From Corynebacterium freiburgense (GTDB lineage Bacteria; Actinomycetota; Actinomycetes; Mycobacteriales; Mycobacteriaceae), in NCBI RefSeq assembly GCF_030408815.1, contig NZ_CP047355.1, forward strand, positions 372,001 through 436,000: a stretch of 64,000 bases of DNA. Reading direction: 5' to 3'. Position 1 is the first letter of the stretch; every line of letters begins with the position of its first letter. This document shows, in pieces, positions 35,631 to 43,494 of this stretch. The position numbers were made by a program, and so were the translations under genes. The notes under the pieces were generated by a model. The model saw only the letters and a program-made list of their open reading frames with translations, had not been told where the DNA came from and did not search any database.

Positions 35631-37910
35631 ATGGAAATCTATGGTGCAGCAATGGTGGCGGTGGCGGTGTTTACTGTCCCCGGTTTTTTGCTGTCGTGGG
35701 TTTCGGGATTGAAGGCTCCGTGGGCAGCTGCCGCATCAGTACCAGTAAGTTTTGGGGTTTTTGGCTTTGCTGCCTGGTTTTATGGAATGACGCGATTCGC
35801 GTTTAATAGCGTGTCGGTGTCGTTATTGTTTTTGGTAGCTTTGGCGGTTGCTGGCTTGTGGAGGTTTGGTGCAATTGCGTATCGACGCCGCGCCCGCAAC
35901 AAGGTCGTGCCAGAGGTTCCGGATCCTACAAAGCCGATGGTTGTTGCTCCCAAGCCAAGATTTGGCGAGGGGTGGCGCGAGGGCAGTGTAATCGACCCTC
36001 GGTGGGTGCTTCCCGGAGTCGGCGCGTTGGTTGGGGCATGGATGTTTATGTCCCGTTCGTTGGAGTTATTGAACAATACTCGCTACGGCATGGAGAATAT
36101 CTATCAGGGCTGGGATGTCCACTGGCATGCAAGTGTAATCCGTTTTATTTTAGAAACGGGTGTTGCTGATCCAACACGAATGGGGGAATTGCAGAATTTA
36201 GAGAGTAAAGCGCAGCTGTACTATCCTTCCGCGTGGCATGCGGGGGCGTTTCTTGTTGCAGAGCGTGCCGAAATTTCCCCGATTGCGGCAACGAATATTA
36301 CTGCCATTGTGATTCCAGCATTGGTTCTGCCGTTATCGGTTGGTTTGCTTTCGTGGCGGATTGTAAGTAATCGTGGCTTAACTGCTCAAATTGCTGCCGG
36401 TCTTTCTGCCATTGCCGTATATGCCAGCCCTGTGCTGTATTGGATCGGTCACTATGTAGGTGCCTGGCCCTATGTGGCTGCGGTAAGCATGGCGGGAATT
36501 GTTTGGGCATTGTTTATGTCTGTACCCGCGGTAAAGATTAGGGCATTTGCGGCGGCCGCATCGTTTATTGGAATGGTGCAAACGCATCCTTCGGCGGCGA
36601 CGATTGTGGTGCTGGGATTGGTCTGCTGGTGGCTGTTTTGGCTCGTATGGGTTCCCTCGCGGCGGCCGGAAACTCAAAAGCAGCAGTGGACATATCGGCT
36701 TGCCGATATCGGCGTGCTTGCCGCTACTGGGGGTGGCGCGGTTGCAATCTTTTTGCCACAGTTATTGGCTGGTGCGGGGCAAAGCGAGGAAGTGAAATCG
36801 TTTACTGCCACGGAGAATGTTTCACGGCATGAATCGTGGTGGATGGCTATTGAAATGATGACTCGCCATACCGATGCTGCGCCAAATTCTCCTTGGGTAC
36901 TTTGGGTGGCAGGCGCCGGCGCAATCGTGGCATTGCTATGGCGTCGAAATATTTGGCTTCCAGTCTGCTATGCAATAAGTGTTTGGATTACTGTAAACTC
37001 CTTGCGTCCTTTCGGAGATGGTTGGGGTGAGTGGTTAGAAACTATTGGCGCACTGCATTACAACACAGCGCATCGCCTGATTATGCCTGTAGCCATGATC
37101 ACGTTTGCCTATATTGGTGTAGCAATTGCGGTAGCAATACGGCTTATTTGCCTTGGGCCAATTGCCCGTTTCCGCACTGCTTCGGTGGTGGTTTCTACCG
37201 TACTTGCCCTTGTTTCGGGCTTATATTTAATGAACCGTGTGACCTCCGAAATGCAGGAAGGCTCTGAGTGGGCAATGACTGCGGCTCGGGACGCGCGAAT
37301 GGTGGGCGAGATCGACCTTAAGGCGTATCGATGGCTGGCACGCCAACCATTTGCTTATGATGGCCTGATTTTGTCCAATCCAGCAGAAGGTTCTGGTTGG
37401 GCTTACCCATATAACAATCTACCGATGCTGTTCCCGCACTATTTATGGCCGGCCACGGGTATCCATTCGGCCACTAATATGGTGTATTGGCATCCCGATA
37501 AGTTTGGTGTTGGAGCAAACGACGATCCAGATGAATTGAATGTTGCGGATATTGCAGCGCGCCGGTTAAACATCAATTACATTATTGTTTCTCCGCCAAG
37601 TTTCTGGGCTTTCCAGGAGCCATTGTTGCCAATGGAGCAAGGTTTGTGGTCTACACCTGGTGTAACACCGGTGTATAAGGATCGGCATGTGGTTATTTTT
37701 GCGATAAATGACCGCTTTACGGATGCGCAGCTTTTGAAAATGCGGGAGCCGGGTAATTCCCCTGAGCGACTCCCAGACTTACCTACAAAGGGTCAAAAAG
37801 ATAAGGCCAAAAATCCGGATGAATATGATCAGCCATATTTCCATCGGCCTACAAAGGCACCATCAGCGCCGCTGAATCTTAATGAGATTAACGACCACTG
37901 GCAAGAATAA
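35631..37910 (+). CDS. Large multi-pass membrane protein, DUF6541-like
   Basis: A 759-residue protein with about twelve to fourteen transmembrane helices over the first 540 residues, then a roughly 200-residue C-terminal domain expected to lie outside the membrane. The polytopic part resembles actinobacterial glycosyltransferase-like membrane proteins (DUF6541 type): an acidic first loop region with YQGWDVHWHASVIRFILE near residue 165 and YYPSAWHAGAFLV near residue 203. The first loop in GT-C enzymes bears a catalytic acid. The C-terminal domain includes GWAYPYNNLPMLFPHYLWPA. A role in cell-envelope polysaccharide or lipoglycan assembly is inferred, not shown. It follows truA by 63 bases. Confidence 0.75.
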   Translation: MEIYGAAMVAVAVFTVPGFLLSWVSGLKAPWAAAASVPVSFGVFGFAAWFYGMTRFAFNSVSVSLLFLVALAVAGLWRFGAIAYRRRARNKVVPEVPDPTKPMVVAPKPRFGEGWREGSVIDPRWVLPGVGALVGAWMFMSRSLELLNNTRYGMENIYQGWDVHWHASVIRFILETGVADPTRMGELQNLESKAQLYYPSAWHAGAFLVAERAEISPIAATNITAIVIPALVLPLSVGLLSWRIVSNRGLTAQIAAGLSAIAVYASPVLYWIGHYVGAWPYVAAVSMAGIVWALFMSVPAVKIRAFAAAASFIGMVQTHPSAATIVVLGLVCWWLFWLVWVPSRRPETQKQQWTYRLADIGVLAATGGGAVAIFLPQLLAGAGQSEEVKSFTATENVSRHESWWMAIEMMTRHTDAAPNSPWVLWVAGAGAIVALLWRRNIWLPVCYAISVWITVNSLRPFGDGWGEWLETIGALHYNTAHRLIMPVAMITFAYIGVAIAVAIRLICLGPIARFRTASVVVSTVLALVSGLYLMNRVTSEMQEGSEWAMTAARDARMVGEIDLKAYRWLARQPFAYDGLILSNPAEGSGWAYPYNNLPMLFPHYLWPATGIHSATNMVYWHPDKFGVGANDDPDELNVADIAARRLNINYIIVSPPSFWAFQEPLLPMEQGLWSTPGVTPVYKDRHVVIFAINDRFTDAQLLKMREPGNSPERLPDLPTKGQKDKAKNPDEYDQPYFHRPTKAPSAPLNLNEINDHWQE

Positions 37911-37913
37911 AAA

Positions 37914-37985
37914 CCACAACCCCTTGCTAGTGGCTTATTGGTTGTTGTGTATAAACAAGCTAAGCCTTAAAGCAAGGGGTTGTGG
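37914..37985 (-). terminator. Intrinsic terminator of the minus-strand micro-ORF
   Basis: CCACAACCCCTTGCT (37914-37928) and AGCAAGGGGTTGTGG (37971-37985) are perfect 15-bp arms. Reading the minus strand, the hairpin is followed directly by TTTTTATTC; on the plus strand no T-run follows. This orients it as a terminator for the minus-strand small gene. Confidence 0.78.
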
Positions 37986-37994
37986 GGTTGGTTT

Positions 37995-38090
37995 CTATAG
38001 GCAGTCGTCGCCCCACCAGCATGGGCCCCATCCGAAGGAACCGAGGTTCCAAGACAGGTTATAAAAAGCGGAGTCAAGCCAAGCGAGCAT
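37995..38090 (-). CDS. Tryptophan-rich 31-residue micro-ORF
   Basis: A minus-strand frame of 31 codons begins at 38090 with ATG, eight bases after AAAGGGA, a strong ribosome-binding site, and ends at TAG (37995). Nine bases on, a perfect terminator hairpin with a T-run follows. The peptide starts MLAWLDSAFYNLSW and ends with GWGPCWWGDDCL; five tryptophans and two cysteines spaced six apart stand out. There is no signal peptide. I do not recognise the family; leaderless small amphipathic peptides (PorA/PorH-type porins, bacteriocins) are a loose analogy. The gene lies between the DUF6541-like gene and eccB. Support comes from initiation and termination signals together, not homology. Confidence 0.55.
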   Translation of the reverse strand: MLAWLDSAFYNLSWNLGSFGWGPCWWGDDCL

Positions 38091-38317
38091 AATGTAGTTC
38101 CCTTTCTTTCAATGTATGCCTTCATTTTTGTGAAGGCTGTGCCTATTGTCTCCCCCTTGTTAGGTTGGTTCAAGGGTCTGGAAGTATCATTTCTGCTTCG
38201 GTACAATCACGCCTACTGTACGTAATTCCTTGGGGTGAGTAGGGGATATGCTTTTTATATTGCCAAGAAAAACGTCATGCCATACCTTAAGAATTGCCCC
38301 ATTTCGGGGGAAGTGTG

Positions 38318-38407
38318 ATGAAAATTCTCCTATACACGGCAGTTCTTGTGCTGATTATTTTGGAAATTTTCTTTAAACCTGCAGTACACAGCCTGATAAT
38401 TAGGTAA
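38318..38407 (+). CDS. Small 29-residue membrane peptide
   Basis: ATG at 38318 follows GGGGGAAG with good spacing. The frame encodes 29 residues, of which about twenty are a single hydrophobic helix (LLYTAVLVLIILEIFF) with a basic first turn, ending in LIIR and TAA at 38405. It lies 40 bases upstream of eccB and could be translated from the same transcript. No homologue is recognised. Function unknown; it may simply be a leader frame. Confidence 0.4.
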   Translation: MKILLYTAVLVLIILEIFFKPAVHSLIIR

Positions 38408-38447
38408 CCTAAAGGAAATTTGGGGTCTGTTTTTCGGGGAGGTTTTA

Positions 38448-39689
38448 GTGTCTCAACAGCCAATAATATTGCCTACAACTCAAGCGCAGGTTTCTGGTCA
38501 TAGGTTTCTTATGCGGCGGATTGAGCATGGCGTGGTGCTTGGAGATATTCGCATGATTCATGATCCTTTGGGGCGTCGTGCTCGGGCAGCCGTATTTGGG
38601 TTGGTGGCGTGTGTGTTGTTGTGTATCGGCGCGGGTGCACTGGCTTTATTTGCGCCACGTATTGATCCAGGCCAGGCGCCAATTGTGGTTGCGGAGTCCG
38701 GGGCATTATTTGTGCGCATTGATGACCGCCTCCACCCCGTTGCTAATCTGACTTCTGCGCAATTGATCACCGGCGCCCCAGAACGACCAGCTCAGGTATC
38801 TAATGAAATTCTTGCTGATATTCCAAGGGGTATTCCAATAGGGCTTATCGACGCCCCGGGTGTTATCGATTCCAGTATCGCCACCGATTTGCACTGGTCG
38901 GCATGTGCGAACGATATTGCTATTGAAGTATGGGCACAACAAGAATCCTTCGTTTCGATGCCAGGTGGAACAGCACTTTTGGTCGAAACTATGGGTAATA
39001 CGTTTTTTGTGACTTCCTCAGGTAGGCAACTTTTGCCAAGCGGGGATACTCCTGAAGGGCGCGTGGTTCGCCGCAGACTCGGAATCACTAATCAAACACC
39101 GGTATGGCGATTAGCTCCTGAAATGCTGAATACCATATTGGAATTGCCGCCAGTAGCTATTCCGGCGCGAGGGCAAATCTGGACTACCGATGCGAAAGAG
39201 TCGTACCTTTTGCACGACGATGCCATTATTCAACTCACTGATATGCAACGAGATATGCTGCTTGACCTTGGTTTTAGTGTTGAAGAGGTCAATCGCAGCA
39301 GCCTGAACAATATTGAAGATGCAACGCCATTACTTGAACTTCCCGCACATGCACCAAAAACTTGGGTGGAGCCAAAAGGGCAATTTGTGTGCACCACTGG
39401 TGATGAAGCAACAATTGCCATTGTGGAACCCAAACCCGGCGGCGTCGATATCCAAGAAGGGTTACGGTATCGCGGGCCGGGTGTATCAATTCCTATAGAT
39501 ACTGGTCATGGCTGGATCATTGTGAGTGATCACGGTCGCCGCTATGGGATACCAGACGAAGAAACACTACGAGCGTTAAGCTCAGAAAAACCAATACATG
39601 CACCTTGGCCAGTGGTTCGGCTACTGCCAGAAGGGCCTTCGCTTAATCGCGAGCTTGCATTAGAGCCGCTATTTGGTGAGTCCCAGTAG
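38448..39689 (+). CDS. eccB: Type VII secretion protein EccB (ESX-4)
   Basis: A 413-residue EccB. The N-terminal cytosolic tail contains QVSGHRFLMRRIEHGVVLGD (residues about 14-33), a hallmark of the family, then one transmembrane helix near residues 48-70 and a large external domain (ALFVRIDDRLHPVANLTSAQLITG). GTG start behind GGGGAGG. EccB is a core component of the ESX membrane complex with EccC and EccD. The gene converges on mycP, leaving only 12 bases between stops. Synteny with the mycobacterial eccB4-mycP4 segment is clear. Confidence 0.95.
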   Translation: MSQQPIILPTTQAQVSGHRFLMRRIEHGVVLGDIRMIHDPLGRRARAAVFGLVACVLLCIGAGALALFAPRIDPGQAPIVVAESGALFVRIDDRLHPVANLTSAQLITGAPERPAQVSNEILADIPRGIPIGLIDAPGVIDSSIATDLHWSACANDIAIEVWAQQESFVSMPGGTALLVETMGNTFFVTSSGRQLLPSGDTPEGRVVRRRLGITNQTPVWRLAPEMLNTILELPPVAIPARGQIWTTDAKESYLLHDDAIIQLTDMQRDMLLDLGFSVEEVNRSSLNNIEDATPLLELPAHAPKTWVEPKGQFVCTTGDEATIAIVEPKPGGVDIQEGLRYRGPGVSIPIDTGHGWIIVSDHGRRYGIPDEETLRALSSEKPIHAPWPVVRLLPEGPSLNRELALEPLFGESQ

Positions 39690-39701
39690 CGCTCCGCCTG
39701 A

Positions 39702-40892
39702 CTATTCCGCTTCTTTGTGTGGGATAAGCATCGTTGAAAGTGTCGCTCCAAGCAGTAGCATTATGCTCACCTGTGTTGCTCGATCATTAAACGGTGAGGC
39801 AGTTGTCAAGCCTTGCTTTGCTTCCACAGGAGTATTTGCCACTTGCTTAAAATTGGTTGGTAGCCAGGTCAATGCGGCATAGGGATCTACGTTTCCGGTG
39901 CCGTGTGCTGCACTTTCGGTGATTCGAGATCGTATTTCCGCGGCACTGGCTTCCGGAAAGCGCTGTTTTAGTAATGCAGCAGTGCCAGACACTACGGGCG
40001 CGGCAAAGCTGGTTCCTTCAAATGGGCGAATGTTTCCTTCCGCCCCCACCATGCCGCTGGTAAACGTTTCATCCCTCGGGCTGGCTGCAAATTTCACTAA
40101 CCCGGAGGCAGAAACCCGTGGGTTATTTTCCAGCACGGGAATGCTGTATGGTGCAAGGGAATGGGCATTATCACTTGCGCTGACTGCGAGTACGGTTGGT
40201 GAGTGTGCAGGTAGCACGGCCGAATCTGACTTGCAATCTTCTGTGAGGTTGCCTGCTGCAGCAACAATAACCACATTTTCCGCCTCAGCCCTGGCCAAGG
40301 AAGCATCCAATACGGTTTCCATTGGTTGCCCACGGCCTGGCACACAAGAAACTACGGAAATATTAATCACTTGGGCGCCTTTATCTATAGCGAGTTCAAT
40401 AGCTTCGGCCAGGGAATCAAGCGTACCTGCTGCGGAAGCATCAGGGGCGAAATTTGAGGTTTGCTTAATACTTAAAAGTTCTATGTCTGGTGCTACTCCC
40501 TGGAGAGGGCCGCGGCCAGAAAGCACACCTGCCACAATGGTGCCGTGGCCGTCGCAATCATGCAGGGCACCTTGTTCGTCTCCATTGACAAGGTCCGCTA
40601 TTGGGTGAATCTCAGGCAGATAGGGGTGCGGGTGGATTCCCGTGTCAATAACTGCCACTTTTACGCCAGCTCCCGTGGCAAAACTATGCGCCCGAGACCA
40701 AGGATTATTCGTGCGCATTGGTAGTGCTTCGGCTGGTGCTGCGCTGGGGCAAGTAGGTACTGGTAGTGCCTGGTGTCTGTGGTCTGCCTCCGAAGGGTTA
40801 TCTTGAGTGGCGGCGATAGAAGGACTTACCAGATAACCAACTAATATCAGTGCGAAAATAGCCGCAATACTCGCTTTGATTCGTAAACTCAT
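39702..40892 (-). CDS. mycP: Mycosin, type VII secretion-associated serine protease
   Basis: A 396-residue subtilisin-family protease. Signal peptide to about residue 28; catalytic triad Asp83 (VAVIDTG), His116 (DCDGHGT), Ser295 (FEGTSFAAP), oxyanion Asn214 (AAAGN); C-terminal transmembrane helix near residues 370-388. It should be anchored outside the cytoplasmic membrane, stabilising the ESX complex and cleaving substrates. It overlaps eccD by four bases (ATGA), so mycP and eccD are an operon on the minus strand. All catalytic residues are intact. Confidence 0.95.
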   Translation of the reverse strand: MSLRIKASIAAIFALILVGYLVSPSIAATQDNPSEADHRHQALPVPTCPSAAPAEALPMRTNNPWSRAHSFATGAGVKVAVIDTGIHPHPYLPEIHPIADLVNGDEQGALHDCDGHGTIVAGVLSGRGPLQGVAPDIELLSIKQTSNFAPDASAAGTLDSLAEAIELAIDKGAQVINISVVSCVPGRGQPMETVLDASLARAEAENVVIVAAAGNLTEDCKSDSAVLPAHSPTVLAVSASDNAHSLAPYSIPVLENNPRVSASGLVKFAASPRDETFTSGMVGAEGNIRPFEGTSFAAPVVSGTAALLKQRFPEASAAEIRSRITESAAHGTGNVDPYAALTWLPTNFKQVANTPVEAKQGLTTASPFNDRATQVSIMLLLGATLSTMLIPHKEAE

Positions 40893-42226
40893 CCGAGCCC
40901 CCGAATAGCCATAAAAAGACCTGCAATATGGGCCGCGAGGGGAAGCACTACAGCTATTGCAAAAGCTTCAAAGCGTTCCAACCAGCAAATTGTTGTTGGT
41001 TGTAAATCGGGAATGCGGTGAGCCCAAACAATACTGCTTAGACATAACGCAACTAGTAAAAAGCCAACAACCGGATTGGTCTGGATACTATTGAGCAGAC
41101 ATAGAAGCGCCCAGCACCATAACGCCCAGGTGGCATAAGGGGAGCGATGGCGGATTGCGTGAAGAACAATGGCTGCAGCCGTTGCCGCACACAGGGCGGC
41201 GCAATATGGCGCACTATCTGTAGTGTGATATGCACATAACAATGTGATGCCAATAGCCCCGGAAATGCTTAACCCGATAACCATGCCATTATGAAGCTCT
41301 ATTGCTTGTTGCGCCGCGGATTGGGTGTCTTCAGGTGTCATAGTGCGGTCGGAAACACTAAAACTCTGACCGGCTGACGGGAGTTTCGGTGCCCGTAACC
41401 CCGCTAGCTGTACCGCAAGTGATGGTGCAAAAAGAAGTGCTAATAACGCTAGGGCAGTGGTCGCTGCACATGGGCCAATCACCTGGAGCTGTGTGGGCAC
41501 TAAAGCGAGTGTGCCAAGGGCGCAACTTGCCATTACACCCATCATCGCCCAGATCGTTGAGATTATTGCAGGGCAATAAGCGATGATTTGTACTGCAGTG
41601 CAAGCAATCGCAATGGTAATAAGCGTGCTAATGCCACCAGCCAATACCGATCCGCGGGTCAATTCACCGTCGGTTACATATGTCCAAGCCGAAAGACCAG
41701 CGGGTACTGGGGTGGTAAAAGCCAATGCCAGCCTGGTGGCTTCGGAGGTAGTACGTAGGTGGGTTGCTGCGGCGAGGAGAATGATACTGGCAAATGAAAT
41801 AGCAGCGAGTGCCAGCCATGATCTCTCTGGCAGAATGTAGCCCCACCAGGTTATTCCAAGGATCCCAGTCAATATTGTGGCCACGTGAAGGTGTTTTGCT
41901 TGGTCGGGCTGGGGGGCATCGATAAGCGCTTCGGCGGCATCTTTGACCAATGGTGGGGGAGTCTCCTGATAAGGGCGAAGCACAATAATATTGCCGTGCG
42001 ATAGCGGTAATGCTGCAAGTGGCGTTGTCGCAGAAAGCATGGTGCCCGCCGCAGTTGTTGGTTGCCAAGGGCGGTTAATCGCGGGGGCCTTGGCCAGTGA
42101 TAGCACTTCGTCCAAAATGTCCGAAATGCTTGATTGCGCTGGCACGGCTAAGTCTATTTGTGCATGTGGATGCCCGGGGGCGTCTAACCGTATGGTGACG
42201 TGGAGGATGGTGTTCAAAGACATCAA
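40889..42226 (-). CDS. eccD: Type VII secretion protein EccD (ESX-4)
   Basis: A 445-residue EccD. Residues about 5-90 form the ubiquitin-like domain (LHVTIRLDAPGHPHAQIDLAV, SDILDEVLSLAKAP), then around eleven transmembrane helices. EccD lines the ESX channel and contacts EccC. Start ATG at 42226; a second ATG at 42223 is one codon later. It is the first gene of the minus-strand eccD-mycP operon and is divergent from eccC, with 1.27 kb between them that contains a dispersed repeat. Confidence 0.93.
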   Translation of the reverse strand: MMSLNTILHVTIRLDAPGHPHAQIDLAVPAQSSISDILDEVLSLAKAPAINRPWQPTTAAGTMLSATTPLAALPLSHGNIIVLRPYQETPPPLVKDAAEALIDAPQPDQAKHLHVATILTGILGITWWGYILPERSWLALAAISFASIILLAAATHLRTTSEATRLALAFTTPVPAGLSAWTYVTDGELTRGSVLAGGISTLITIAIACTAVQIIAYCPAIISTIWAMMGVMASCALGTLALVPTQLQVIGPCAATTALALLALLFAPSLAVQLAGLRAPKLPSAGQSFSVSDRTMTPEDTQSAAQQAIELHNGMVIGLSISGAIGITLLCAYHTTDSAPYCAALCAATAAAIVLHAIRHRSPYATWALWCWALLCLLNSIQTNPVVGFLLVALCLSSIVWAHRIPDLQPTTICWLERFEAFAIAVVLPLAAHIAGLFMAIRGLG

Positions 42227-42730
42227 TGCCCCCTTGCATGCAAAAAGTATTAAATCTGGAGAATCATATGGCCGGGTTTCTAGGTGATGTTCTACCTGTA
42301 TTGCCTTAGCAAGGATTTCACGCGGGGGTGTTCGGAAACACTATCCAAAAGCAGCAAGTATGAATGACCTGCTGCTTTGGCTTTTGGAGCCGCTGTCAAA
42401 TAGAGGGTGTTTTCCGTGGTGGGCTATCTATTCCTGCAGCTTGTTGGTGGTTCCTGAACTTGTTCCCGAAAGCTAGGTGGGTTTTTGTTCTATGGTGCTT
42501 GGGGTGGTTTGGGAGGGCTGTGGGTTTGGGGATGGCGGGGTGGGAGGGCTTTGGGCGGGACCTTGGGAGAGCTTTGGGCGGGCCTGGGTTATGCCTGGGG
42601 TAGGCCCTGGGTAGACCCTAGTGCAGGCAGATTTGTGTTGTGGGCTTTCGGTTTGGGGGTGTGAGCTGGGGAAATGTTGTGATGGGTTGTGGGTGATGTG
42701 AAATCTGCCTGATTTCGGGGTGGTGGGGTG
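42227..42730. other. Intergenic region left of repeat B2, G-rich on the plus strand
   Basis: No gene. From about 42470 to 42720 the plus strand is strongly G-rich with many GGG runs, such as GGGGATGGCGGGGTGGGAGG near 42527. It lies between the divergent eccD and eccC genes and includes the probable eccD promoter. Confidence 0.5.
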
Positions 42731-43060
42731 TCAGATCTGCCTGATATTTTGGGCTGGTGGGCTGGAAAACCAAGGTTTCCCGGGGGTTTAAGCCGCTTTC
42801 CCTGCGGTTTGATAGGTATACCCTATCGAACTGGTGATGTTTTCATACTGAGTGTCGCAGATTCCATAAAATCGCCTTTAAAAATGGAATTTGTGACAGC
42901 AACCAGCATTGCGCACAATCGTTGACCTGGGGTGTGTCGCAGATTCCATAAAAACAACGAAAAAAATGGAATCTGTGACAGGTTCCCTACCTATCGTGTC
43001 GCAGATTCCATAAAATCCGCCGAAAAAATGGAATCTGTGACAACACGCCCAAAAGATCAA
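42731..43060. repeat. Dispersed repeat family B, copy 2, with three 46-bp hairpins
   Basis: The same order as at 25126: ATCTGCCTGATATTTTGGGC, palindrome TTTGATAGG-N4-CCCTATCGAA, then 46-bp hairpins at 42853-42898, 42935-42980 and 42997-43042. Arms are TGTCGCAGATTCCAT and ATGGAATCTGTGACA. Hairpin spacers (36 and 16 bp) equal those of copy 1, and the left third is shorter. Confidence 0.88.
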
Positions 43061-43494
43061 CCTGCGCCCAACCAGCGCCCAACCAGCGCCCAACCAGCGC
43101 CCAAAAGACCAAGCACCTCCCGGCCAGAGCCCACCCAGCCCCGACCAAATCCCAGCTCACCACAAGCACACAACCAAACCACAAGCACACAACCAAACCA
43201 CCGGCCAAAAAGACCGGCCACCTGCCCTACCATGTACCACCCTGTCCCGCCCTGCCCAGCCATGCCCCGTTTCCTTGAGGAACTAAAAACTCTAACGGGC
43301 GACTCGTTCTTGGATTTTCCGGGTAGTTCGGCTCCTTGGCTAGTAGTTTGACACTGTCATGAGTGGAGGGGCGACGAAAAAATGCAGTTGCAATTAATAT
43401 GTTCGATAGCGCGTCGCGCCCAGGGTGTATACACTTAGAATTTAGGTTATAAAGGTTGGGTTCTTAGCCTAGAAACATAACGGGGAAAGCATAA
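43061..43494. other. Intergenic region right of repeat B2, C-rich, with short tandem repeats
   Basis: CCCAACCAGCG occurs four times in tandem near 43067-43105. A 19-bp unit AAGCACACAACCAAACCAC occurs twice in tandem near 43162-43200. On the minus strand this is G-rich. The stretch after 43380 should contain the eccC promoter; GGGGAAAG precedes the eccC GTG. Confidence 0.6.

Noticed and set aside
38400..38413. TTAGGTAACCTAA palindrome near eccB as a DtxR iron box
   Set aside because: The arms match half of a DtxR site but the 19-bp spacing of the consensus is missing; it more likely reflects chance and the end of the micro-ORF.
43061..43205. Tandem CCCAACCAGCG and AAGCACACAACCAAACCAC units as a CRISPR array
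   Set aside because: Units are too short and lack unique spacers of constant length; no cas genes nearby. They are simple tandem repeats.
43441..43475. TTAGGTTATAAAGGTTGGG upstream of eccC as a DtxR site
   Set aside because: Only the left half resembles the consensus; the right half lacks CCTAA.
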